This document shows positions 27,693 to 34,971 of a stretch of DNA of 64,000 bases, piece after piece. Under the pieces are notes generated by a model that ran no database searches, was not told the origin of the DNA, and saw only the letters and a list, made by a program, of their open reading frames with translations. Location of the stretch: NCBI RefSeq assembly GCF_007827045.1, contig NZ_RPFW01000003.1:868001-932000 (forward strand). Direction: 5' to 3'. The stretch is from Trebonia kvetii. Its GTDB lineage: Bacteria > Actinomycetota > Actinomycetes > Streptosporangiales > Streptosporangiaceae. The translations under genes and the position numbers were made by a program. Each line of letters starts with the position of its first letter. Positions within the stretch are counted from its first letter, which is position 1.

Positions 27693-29147
27693 TCAGCCGG
27701 ACCCGGACGCTGGGCTCGCTCCGGCGGCCGCCGCGGGCAGCACGACTGGCTTGCGGCGGCGGCCGGGCCGGCGGGCCGGGTCGCGGTCGCGGCGCAGCAC
27801 CACGTGTACCGCACCGGACCTCGGTGCGTCCGGGTGCGGTGCGGTGCCGAGTGTGTTGACGGCCGCGAACTGGACCGGGGTCTGCGGCCACTGCTCTGGA
27901 CACTCAAGGAAACGGAACGGCACCGCGTCGCCGCGCAGCAGCGGGTTCGGGCGAACGCAGCCCGTGGACGGGGGTATGACGTCGGCGGTCATCGCGAAGG
28001 CGACCTTGAGCAGGGCGGCGACGCCTGCCGCGGCCCTGGTGTCGCCGATGTTGGCCGAGACGGAGCCGAGGGCGCAGCGGTAGCCGCTGCCCGGCGCGCG
28101 CGAGCCGAGCACCTCAAGCAGCGCGGTGAGTTCGGCCTGGTCGTCGGCCGCGGTGGCCGCGCCGTGGCCCTCAACGAACTGGATATCCGCCGGGTCGACG
28201 CCCGCGCGCAGGTATGCCGCGGGGAGCTCCGCTCGTGGCGATGCGGTCGCGCTCGCCGCGTGCCAGCCGACGATCTCGGCGTAGCAGGGCACCTCCGCGA
28301 CCCGGGCGTCCGCGGCTCGGACCAGCGCGACGAAACCGCATCCCTCGCCGGGGAGCGTGCCTGTCGGGCTGGCGTCGTACACCCGTACCTGTTCCACGGC
28401 TGGCCCGGCGCCTGGACGCTCGCCCCAGACGCCGACGCCCGTTGCTACGCCGCCAGCGAGCACCAGATCGAACTCACCGGAATTGAGCGCGTCACACGCC
28501 GCGGTGACGGCACGCAGCGAGCAGTTGAACCCGTCCGGTCCCGCTACGTCCGCCTCCGCCCCGTCCCGCCCTGCCGCCTTCAGTGTCGTGCCGCGCAGGG
28601 CCATGCCGGGTGACTTCGTGCCGTTTACCGCGGCGGCTGGATGCCTGCGGCCCATCAGGCCGATGGTCCCGAAGATCAGGTCGTGGACACTCGTTCCGGC
28701 GGACTTCAGCCCCCCGTCGTGGCCGCCGAGGGCATCACGCCGGCTTCCCGGCAAGCCGGCGCCAGGGCCGCCCGCGAGCAGCCCGAGCTGGCCGCGCACC
28801 CAGTCGCGGACATCCGCCGTGCCCGGCTCGGGTATGTCGGCGATGAATACGCCGATCCGCTCCGGGGCCACGTCACGGCCCGCGCCGGGAACGTCGGCAA
28901 GGGCGTCCGCGGCGGTTTCCGCGGCGAGGGCATGCCGGGCGGTGATGCCGCGGGGCAGCTCATCGACGCGTTCCGGCGTGCCGGATTCGTCATCGAGCAG
29001 CGCCGCCCGGTCACGGAACATCCGCCGTCCGGCGACCGTGAGCTCAAAGAACGAGGACGGGTCGGATGCGCCGGGAAACCGCAGCGCAGCGCCGACGATC
29101 GCGACGGCATGCCCGGTGCCGGGTCCTGCTTCGCCCGGAACGTGCAT
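27693..29147 (-). CDS. Ketosynthase-like protein lacking the catalytic Cys and one His
   Basis: 484 residues with a thiolase/KAS fold: start AVAIVGAALRFPGASDPSSF, then DALNSGEFDLVLAGGVATG. The position of the nucleophilic Cys in DTACSSSL-type motifs reads GFNCSL, so Phe appears there (a Cys sits two places on). The first catalytic His is kept (VEGHGAATAADDQAE); the second, normally in NIGHTEAAAG, is Asp (ANIGDTRAAAG). Condensation is therefore unlikely; a decarboxylating or chain-length-factor-like partner, or a divergent acyl-binding protein, is possible. It is convergent with bfaB, with 10 bp between stops. No ACP or acyltransferase gene is adjacent. Confidence 0.75.
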   Translation of the reverse strand: MHVPGEAGPGTGHAVAIVGAALRFPGASDPSSFFELTVAGRRMFRDRAALLDDESGTPERVDELPRGITARHALAAETAADALADVPGAGRDVAPERIGVFIADIPEPGTADVRDWVRGQLGLLAGGPGAGLPGSRRDALGGHDGGLKSAGTSVHDLIFGTIGLMGRRHPAAAVNGTKSPGMALRGTTLKAAGRDGAEADVAGPDGFNCSLRAVTAACDALNSGEFDLVLAGGVATGVGVWGERPGAGPAVEQVRVYDASPTGTLPGEGCGFVALVRAADARVAEVPCYAEIVGWHAASATASPRAELPAAYLRAGVDPADIQFVEGHGAATAADDQAELTALLEVLGSRAPGSGYRCALGSVSANIGDTRAAAGVAALLKVAFAMTADVIPPSTGCVRPNPLLRGDAVPFRFLECPEQWPQTPVQFAAVNTLGTAPHPDAPRSGAVHVVLRRDRDPARRPGRRRKPVVLPAAAAGASPASGSG

Positions 29148-29420
29148 TTATCCCCCGAACAGAAATAGCGTTCATGCGATGCGAATTATCCGCTCGCCAA
29201 TAAGGACTACTGCCCCTTGCGCCAACCATGCGCTGATCGGAAATCCCGCTGATCAGGGGTTCAGCGCGAGCAGCCATCACTGTATTAACACAGGGTGAGC
29301 ATGGTCAAGAGCACGTCCGTAACGTAGGCATTTGCCGCGAATTCTGATGAATGCGGGGCGCGAAGATCATTAATCGGAATCGCGATTAGCGGCGATTTCC
29401 GGCGGTATTGCGCCCGGCCG

Positions 29421-29861
29421 CTAGCCGAGGCTGCCGACAAGCGGTTCGTGGGCCAGGCCGCCCGTCCGGCCGAGCAGTGGCGAGGTGATGAGGTAATCGG
29501 CACTGTTGCGGTTGCAGGCGATCGGGATGTTCCACACCACCGCGATGCGGACCAGGGCCTTGACGTCGGAGTCGTGCGGCTGCGGGCTCATCGGGTCCCA
29601 GAAGAAGATGAGCATGTCCAGACGGCCGGAGGCGATGAGCGCGCCGATCTGCTGGTCGCCGCCGAGCGGTCCGCTCTGGAAGCAGGTGACAGGAAGGTCG
29701 AGGCTCTCCCCGAGCAGCCTGCCCGTCGTCCCCGTCGCATACAGGATGTGATCGGCGAGAATGTCCCGGTTATATTCGGCCCACTCGAGCAGGTCGCCTT
29801 TCCTGTGGTCATGGGCGACCAAGGCGATGCGCTTCGGTTCGGGTGAGGTCGTGTCGGTCAT
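29421..29861 (-). CDS. mgsA: Methylglyoxal synthase
   Basis: 146 residues, the usual size. It converts dihydroxyacetone phosphate to methylglyoxal and phosphate, relieving sugar-phosphate stress. Family signatures are RIALVAHDHRKGDLLEWAEY, LYATGTTGRLL, SGPLGGDQQIGALIA with the catalytic Asp, IFFWDPMSPQPHDSDVKAL and VVWNIPIACNRNSADYLI. It stands alone; the 273 bp between it and the ketosynthase-like gene hold nothing recognisable. Regulation is not visible. Confidence 0.95.
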   Translation of the reverse strand: MTDTTSPEPKRIALVAHDHRKGDLLEWAEYNRDILADHILYATGTTGRLLGESLDLPVTCFQSGPLGGDQQIGALIASGRLDMLIFFWDPMSPQPHDSDVKALVRIAVVWNIPIACNRNSADYLITSPLLGRTGGLAHEPLVGSLG

Positions 29862-29977
29862 GCCCTCAGGGTGACACCCGAATGTTGCAGGACTGCCACG
29901 CCGGCGTTATCGGATCGTGTACGTAGCGTGGTGATACCGCCTGCGACGCGACCGGGGCGGATGCGGTAACCTTAGGC

Positions 29978-30007
29978 ATGCGTCCTGTCCGGCTGCTCCT
30001 TAGCTAG
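29978..30007 (+). CDS. leuS leader peptide MRPVRLLLS (putative)
   Basis: A nine-codon ORF (ATG at 29978, TAG at 30005) with three consecutive Leu codons CTG-CTC-CTT just before the stop, 191 bp upstream of leuS. A large hairpin begins one base after the stop and a terminator hairpin with a T-run follows. This is the layout of a leucine-sensing attenuator. There is no clear ribosome-binding site; a TAACCT hexamer (29968-29973) lies a few bases upstream, so translation may be leaderless. The coding call rests on position and codon content. Confidence 0.6.
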   Translation: MRPVRLLLS

Positions 30008-30096
30008 CCGCGCCGGCATTAGAGGCAGTCCGGTATCAAGGCCGGAATGACTGCCGTCGGCGCGGCCGCTCCTCGTGTGCTCGGGGGGCGGTTTTT
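30008..30096 (+). promoter_or_regulatory. Attenuator hairpins upstream of leuS
   Basis: Hairpin A spans 30008-30065: outer arms CCGCGCCG / CGGCGCGG and inner arms GGCAGTC (30024-30030) / GACTGCC (30049-30055). Hairpin B, 30066-30091, has CCGCTCC pairing with GGGGCGG through one G-T pair, followed by TTTTT (30092-30096), a rare true intrinsic terminator for a high-GC genome. A small hairpin AGCAAG / CTTGCT (30104-30120) follows. The base of hairpin A would be covered by a ribosome stalled at the Leu codons. The antiterminator pairing was not resolved by eye. Confidence 0.6.
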
Positions 30097-30198
30097 GCTT
30101 TTGAGCAAGCACTTCTTGCTGGCGAACACGTGCTGGGGCAGGCAGCGCGTCGCCAGCGCGAGGATTCCCAGCCGGACCGATCGATGGGTGAGGACACG

Positions 30199-32706
30199 AT
30201 GACTGCGGCCGAGAGAGCCGACGAGGCGAAAGCGTACGATCCGCGCGACTTCCAGGACAAGTGGCAGGCGCGCTGGGCGGAGACCGAACCGTTCCGCGCC
30301 AGCGACGATCCCGATGACCCGCGTGAGCGGTTCTACCTGGTCGACATGTTCCCGTACCCGTCGGGCGACCTCCACATGGGGCACGCCGAGGCGTATGCGA
30401 TCGGCGACGCGATGGCCAGGTACTGGTTCCTGCGCGGAAAGAACGTGCTGCACCCGATCGGGTGGGACGCGTTCGGCCTGCCCGCGGAGAACGCGGCGAT
30501 CAGGAACGGCACCCATCCGTCCGACTGGACCTACAAGAACATCGAGACGCAGGCGGCGTCGTTCCGCCGGTACGCGACCTCCTTCGACTGGTCGCGGCGC
30601 CTGGCGACCTGCGATCCCGAGTACTACCGGTGGAACCAGTGGCTGTTCCTGCGCTTCTACGAGCGCGGGCTGGCCTACCGCAAAGGCGGTTACGTCAACT
30701 GGTGCCCCAAGGACCAGACCGTGCTGGCCAACGAGCAGGTGGTCAACGGCCGGTGCGAGCGGTGCGGCACCGAGGTCGTCCGCCGGGTGCTGACCCAGTG
30801 GTACTTCAAGATCACCGAGTACGCCGACCGGCTGCTGGCGGACGCCGCTGAGCTGGAGGGCAACTGGCCGGACCGCGTGCTGACCATGCAGCGGAACTGG
30901 ATCGGCCGCTCCACCGGGGCGGAGGTCGACTTCGCCGTCGAGGGCCGGGACGAGCCGGTTACCGTCTACACGACACGCCCGGACACGCTGTTCGGCGCCA
31001 CGTTCATGGTGGTGGCCGCGGACTCGGCGCTGGCGTCCGAGCTGTGCGCCGAGGGCCAGCGGGCCGAGTTCGAGGCGTACCTGGCACAGGTGCGCAAGCT
31101 GACCGACATCGAGCGCCAGTCGACCGACCGGGAGAAGACCGGCGTCTTCCTGGGCGTGCACGCAATCAACCCGGTGAACGGCGAGCTGATCCCGATGTGG
31201 GCGGCGGACTACGTGCTGCCCGACTACGGCACCGGCGCGATCATGGCGGTTCCCGCGCACGACCAGCGTGACCTGGACTTCGCGCGCAAGTTCGGCCTGC
31301 CCGTGCGGGTCGTCGTGGCCACGGACCAGGCGGACCCGGCGGTCAGCGGGACCGCGACGCCCGGCGACGGGACTCTGGTGAACTCCGGGCCGCTGGACGG
31401 CCTGGGCAAGAAGGCGGCCATCGCCAGGATCATCGAGGTCCTGGACGACAAGGGCCTGGGCAAGGCCGCGGTGAACTACCGGCTGCGCGACTGGCTGCTG
31501 TCCAGGCAGCGCTTCTGGGGCACGCCGATCCCGATCATCCACTGCCCGTCCTGCGGCGAGGTGCCGGTTCCCGAGGACCAGCTGCCGGTCGAGCTGCCCT
31601 ACCTGCGCGGCGCGGACCTGGCGCCCAAGGGCGTCTCACCGCTGGCCGCGGCCTCCGACTGGGTGAACGTGGAGTGCCCCAAGTGCGGTGGCGCCGCCCG
31701 CCGGGACACCGACACCATGGACACGTTCGTCGACTCGTCGTGGTACCAGTTCAGGTACTGCTCGCCCCGTTACGACGGCGGGCCGTTCCGCAGTGAGGAC
31801 GTCAACCAGTGGGCGCCGGTCGACCTGTACGTCGGCGGTGTCGAGCACGCGATCCTGCACCTGCTGTACGCACGGTTTTTTACCAAGGTGCTGCAGGACC
31901 TGGGGCTGATCGACTTCGGCGAGCCGTTTGTCAGGCTGATCAACCAGGGCCAGGTGATCAACCAGGGCAAGGCGATGTCCAAGTCGCTCGGCAACGGCGT
32001 CAACCTGGGCGAGCAGATCGACCGCTTCGGAGTCGATGCCATCAGGCTGACGATGATCTTCGCCTCGCCGCCGCAGGACGACATCGACTGGGCGGACGTG
32101 AACCCGGATGCGATGGTCAAGTTCCTGGGACGGGTCTGGCGGATCGCCGCGGACGTCGCCGCGGCGGGACCGGGGAACCGCGACTTCGCGGCGGGCGACG
32201 CAGGCCTGCGCCGCGTCACGCACAAGATGGTCGACGAGGTCACCCGTCAGGTGGAGAACTATCACCTGAACGTGGCGGTGGCGCGGCTGATGGAGCTGGT
32301 CAGCGCGACCCGCAAGGCGATCGACTCAGGTCCGGGCGCTGCCGATCCGGCGGTGCGCGAAGCCGCGGAGGCGCTGGCCGTCTCGCTGTCGCTGTTCGCC
32401 CCGTACACGGCCGAAGAGTGCTGGGAGGCGCTAGGCGGTCCCGTCGGACCGTCGGGCATTCCTTCGGTGGCCAGGGCAGCCTGGCCGGCCGCGGACCCGG
32501 CTCTCCTGGTTCAGGAGACGGTCACCTGCGTGGTTCAGGTGAACGGCAAGGTCCGCGACCGGCTGGAGGTGTCTCCGGACATCACCGAGGCCGAGCTGCA
32601 TGACCTGGCGATGGCCGCAACCGGGGTGACGCGCGCACTGGCCGGCCAAGAGGTCAAGCGGGTCGTTGTCCGCCCGCCGAAGCTGGTGAACATCGTCGCC
32701 GCCTGA
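30199..32706 (+). CDS. leuS: Leucyl-tRNA synthetase
   Basis: About 835 residues from the ATG at 30199, which has GAGGA at proper spacing; an ATG at 30184 is an in-frame alternative. It charges tRNA-Leu in the cytoplasm. HIGH motif: [20 protein letters not shown]. Other parts are the editing (CP1) domain, with [15 protein letters not shown] and [15 protein letters not shown], a zinc-like insert [13 protein letters not shown] and [10 protein letters not shown], the [13 protein letters not shown] segment, and the KMSKS loop [11 protein letters not shown]. The Val/Ala-rich C-terminal domain is complete. Expression is probably controlled by the upstream leader. Confidence 0.97.
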   Translation: MTAAERADEAKAYDPRDFQDKWQARWAETEPFRASDDPDDPRERFYLVDMFPYPSGDLHMGHAEAYAIGDAMARYWFLRGKNVLHPIGWDAFGLPAENAAIRNGTHPSDWTYKNIETQAASFRRYATSFDWSRRLATCDPEYYRWNQWLFLRFYERGLAYRKGGYVNWCPKDQTVLANEQVVNGRCERCGTEVVRRVLTQWYFKITEYADRLLADAAELEGNWPDRVLTMQRNWIGRSTGAEVDFAVEGRDEPVTVYTTRPDTLFGATFMVVAADSALASELCAEGQRAEFEAYLAQVRKLTDIERQSTDREKTGVFLGVHAINPVNGELIPMWAADYVLPDYGTGAIMAVPAHDQRDLDFARKFGLPVRVVVATDQADPAVSGTATPGDGTLVNSGPLDGLGKKAAIARIIEVLDDKGLGKAAVNYRLRDWLLSRQRFWGTPIPIIHCPSCGEVPVPEDQLPVELPYLRGADLAPKGVSPLAAASDWVNVECPKCGGAARRDTDTMDTFVDSSWYQFRYCSPRYDGGPFRSEDVNQWAPVDLYVGGVEHAILHLLYARFFTKVLQDLGLIDFGEPFVRLINQGQVINQGKAMSKSLGNGVNLGEQIDRFGVDAIRLTMIFASPPQDDIDWADVNPDAMVKFLGRVWRIAADVAAAGPGNRDFAAGDAGLRRVTHKMVDEVTRQVENYHLNVAVARLMELVSATRKAIDSGPGAADPAVREAAEALAVSLSLFAPYTAEECWEALGGPVGPSGIPSVARAAWPAADPALLVQETVTCVVQVNGKVRDRLEVSPDITEAELHDLAMAATGVTRALAGQEVKRVVVRPPKLVNIVAA

Positions 32707-32719
32707 CCCGCACGCGCGG

Positions 32720-33526
32720 TCATACGCGGCGCAGGACGGCGACTACTTTTCCGAGGATGGAGGCGTCGTCGCCGAGGATCGGCGTGAACGCCGGGTTGTG
32801 CGGGATCAGCCACACGTGACCGTCGCTCTGCTTGAGCGTCTTCACGGTGGCCTCGCCGTCGATCATGGCCGCGACGATCTCGCCGTTCTCCGCGTCCTCC
32901 TGCTGGCGGATGACCACCCAGTCGCCGTCCGCGATGGCCGCGTTGATCATCGAATCGCCTGCGACCTTGAGCATGAACAGGCTGCCCTCGCCGACGAGCT
33001 GCCTGGGCAGCGGGAAGATGTCCTCGACCATCTGTTCGGCCGTGACGGGCACGCCGGCCGCGATCCGGCCGACGAGCGGCACGTAGGTGGCTTCCTGCGA
33101 CGCGATGTCCATGCCGATGGCGGACAGCTCGGCGTCGGAGACGCCGTTCGCGGCCTGCTCGGGACGGACGGCGGGGTGACCGGGCAGCCGGACCTCAACC
33201 GTGCGCGGACGGCCGACGTCGCGGTGCAGGTAGCCCTTCCGCTGCAGCGTCGAGAGCTGGTACGAAACGCTTGACGTGCTGGTCAGGCCCACGGCCTCGC
33301 CGATCTCGCGCATCGACGGCGGGTAGCCGCGCTTCTGCACCGAGTCCCTGATCACTTGCAGGACCTTGCGCTGCCGCCAGGTGAGAACGTGGTCGGGATC
33401 CGGCTTGTCCGGCGTCTCTGGAATCACCACGGGGACGCTTCCCTTCGGCTTGCGGCCGGGCCTGCCCTTCGGGCGGATCGGTACGTCCGCAATTTCGGGA
33501 CCGCCGCCGCCTGCGGTGTCATCCAT
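32720..33526 (-). CDS. lexA: LexA repressor
   Basis: 268 residues, longer than E. coli LexA because of a basic N-terminal tail ([12 protein letters not shown]). The start is the ATG at 33526 with GGAGG eight bases upstream. The winged helix is [20 protein letters not shown]; the self-cleavage site is Ala-Gly in [12 protein letters not shown]; the catalytic Ser is in [11 protein letters not shown] and the Lys in EATVKTLK. It represses the SOS response until RecA filaments trigger self-cleavage. SOS-like boxes lie in its promoter region, which it shares with the divergent LysM gene. It is convergent with leuS, 13 bp apart. Confidence 0.97.
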   Translation of the reverse strand: MDDTAGGGGPEIADVPIRPKGRPGRKPKGSVPVVIPETPDKPDPDHVLTWRQRKVLQVIRDSVQKRGYPPSMREIGEAVGLTSTSSVSYQLSTLQRKGYLHRDVGRPRTVEVRLPGHPAVRPEQAANGVSDAELSAIGMDIASQEATYVPLVGRIAAGVPVTAEQMVEDIFPLPRQLVGEGSLFMLKVAGDSMINAAIADGDWVVIRQQEDAENGEIVAAMIDGEATVKTLKQSDGHVWLIPHNPAFTPILGDDASILGKVVAVLRRV

Positions 33527-33592
33527 CGGATGAACCTCCGATTTCTAGGTCGTCGCTTACGGATACGAGCCTAGCCCTACTTTCTGAATTCA

Positions 33593-33608
33593 CCAAACAT
33601 CTGTTCGA
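33593..33608. promoter_or_regulatory. SOS-box-like site near lexA (CCAAACATCTGTTCGA)
   Basis: Compared with the actinobacterial LexA box TCGAAC-N4-GTTCGA, the right half is perfect and the left half has two mismatches. It lies 67 bp upstream of the lexA start, suited to autoregulation. Confidence 0.55.
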
Positions 33609-33658
33609 CGTGTCTCTTGATTGACGGACCCTCGAGGTACAAAGATGGCAAGCGGCGT

Positions 33659-33680
33659 GTTCGATCGAACTGTATGTCGA
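33659..33680. promoter_or_regulatory. SOS-box-like sites upstream of the LysM gene
   Basis: GTTCGATCGAAC (33659-33670) is a perfect palindrome and overlaps TCGAAC-TGTA-TGTCGA (33665-33680), two mismatches from the LexA consensus. Another TCGAAC half-site starts at 33681. A TACTAT -10-like hexamer (33692-33697) follows, so LexA here would block the LysM gene promoter. Confidence 0.6.
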
Positions 33681-33726
33681 TCGAACGGGTGTACTATCGA
33701 ATGAACGTTTGGTGATGGAGGCGGAC

Positions 33727-34107
33727 ATGGTGGCGATGGTGAGCGATGGATCAATCGCGACGCTGCGGCATCAGCGTGAAGCGGGGGCGGGGAGAGCGGT
33801 TCGAATGGCGCCGCTCCGGCTCACCCGGCGCGGCCGCGTCGTCGCGACCGGGGTATCGGCCCTGGCCATCGGCGTGTTGTCGGTGACGCTTGCGACAGCG
33901 GCGCAGGCCACGCACGACAAGCCGGGCTCTGTGGACAAGTACCTGGCCAAGGTGACCATCTCCGCGGGGGAAAGCCTGTGGTCGGTGGCTGAGGCCTACG
34001 ATCCCAACGCGGACACCCGGGTGGTCATCCAGCAGATCCAGCAGCTCAACTCGCTGACCGGGTATCAGGTGCGGCCCGGTGAGGTGCTCTGGGTGCCCCG
34101 CGGCTGA
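33727..34107 (+). CDS. LysM membrane protein, SOS-type division suppressor (ChiZ/DivS/YneA-like)
   Basis: About 126 residues from the ATG at 33727, chosen because GGAGG lies five bases upstream; earlier in-frame starts exist at 33709-33715. A basic cytoplasmic N-terminus is followed by one membrane helix (around VSALAIGVLSVTLATAAQA) and a C-terminal LysM domain (VTISAGESLWSVAEAY, ending YQVRPGEVLWVPRG), which should bind peptidoglycan outside. A small LysM protein divergent from lexA is the arrangement of mycobacterial ChiZ (Rv2719c) and corynebacterial DivS, which delay division after DNA damage. The SOS-like boxes upstream support that role. Confidence 0.8.
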   Translation: MVAMVSDGSIATLRHQREAGAGRAVRMAPLRLTRRGRVVATGVSALAIGVLSVTLATAAQATHDKPGSVDKYLAKVTISAGESLWSVAEAYDPNADTRVVIQQIQQLNSLTGYQVRPGEVLWVPRG

Positions 34108-34263
34108 CCCGCCGCGCCGTCCGCCCGGGCCTTCGGGTCATGCAATCGGCCCGCCTGGACGCGACACGCCGGCGTGTGCTCCGAAGGCCTGGCCGCCTGC
34201 CTGGGTTTTTGGCTTCGATGGCCGTCTCGGCTTGCCTAGCGGTGCGCTCTGGACTACCGTTGA

Positions 34264-34321
34264 CCACAACATCTAGTAGTTACACCGATGTTGTTCTTCA
34301 AGGTGTTGTGGATATTCACAA
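34264..34321 (+). promoter_or_regulatory. NrdR-box-like site and palindrome upstream of nrdR
   Basis: CCACAACATCTAGTAG (34264-34279) matches the NrdR box pattern (acaCwAtATaTwGtgt) at about 12 of 16 positions. A second feature, TTGTG-GATATT-CACAA (34306-34321), is a perfect 5-bp inverted repeat, but its arms run opposite to an NrdR box. NrdR boxes normally occur in phased pairs; a clear second box was not found. The rest of 34108-34359 shows nothing. Confidence 0.4.
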
Positions 34322-34359
34322 TCGGTATGAACCGGCACGGAGCGGTGGGAGGTGATCGC

Positions 34360-34806
34360 GTGTACTGTCCGTTCTGCCGCCATCCGGACAGCCGGGTTAT
34401 CGACAGCCGGGTTGCCGAGGATGGCACCGCGATACGCCGGCGGCGCTCCTGCCCCGAATGCGGGCGGCGGTTCACCACGCAGGAGTCGGTCATCTTGATG
34501 GTGGCCAAGCGAAGTGGGGTGACCGAGCCGTTCACCCGGGACAAGATCATTCGCGGGGTGCAGCGGGCCTGCCAGGGCAGGCCGGTCGATGAGGACCAGC
34601 TCGCTATGCTCGCCCAGCGGGTCGAGGAGACGATCAGGGCGCGCGGACTGGCGGAGGTCCCCTCGCACGAGGTGGGTCTCGCCATTCTTGGGCCGCTGCG
34701 CGACCTTGACGAGGTCGCCTACCTCAGGTTCGCCTCGGTGTACCGCGGCTTCGAGTCGCTCGATGACTTCGAGAAGGCGATATCCGAGCTGCGCAACCGG
34801 CATTAG
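34360..34806 (+). CDS. nrdR: Transcriptional repressor NrdR
   Basis: 148 residues from the GTG at 34360, preceded by a near-perfect GGGAGGTGA. The zinc ribbon uses Cys3, Cys6, Cys31 and Cys34 ([12 protein letters not shown] and SCPECGRRF); the ATP-cone domain follows ([20 protein letters not shown]). It senses ATP/dATP and represses ribonucleotide reductase genes. It lies directly upstream of nrdJ (165-bp gap), the conserved actinobacterial order. Frames starting further upstream lack family features. Confidence 0.97.
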
Positions 34807-34971
34807 CCGGCGGGAGCAGCGCAGGGATGAGCCGCGGTGACCGTGACGGTTGCGGCGGCGGGCCGCCCAAGGCAGGCGGTGCAAGGCAAGCCCGCACTAG
34901 GCGGGCCACCCAAGGGACGGTGCTGAGCAGGGGATCCGGCGTGGATCCATGAGCAAGGGGGAAAGGGAGTT

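Noticed and set aside
24941-29147. Polyketide or other biosynthetic gene cluster around the ketosynthase-like gene
   Set aside because: There is no ACP, acyltransferase, thioesterase or ketoreductase nearby, and the ketosynthase triad is missing.
30008-30198. T-box riboswitch upstream of leuS
   Set aside because: No AGGGTGGNACCGCG-type T-box sequence or stem I specifier architecture is visible; the short Leu-rich ORF explains the region better.
34280-34300. Second NrdR box downstream of the first
   Set aside because: Windows at the expected 31-32 bp spacing match the consensus poorly.
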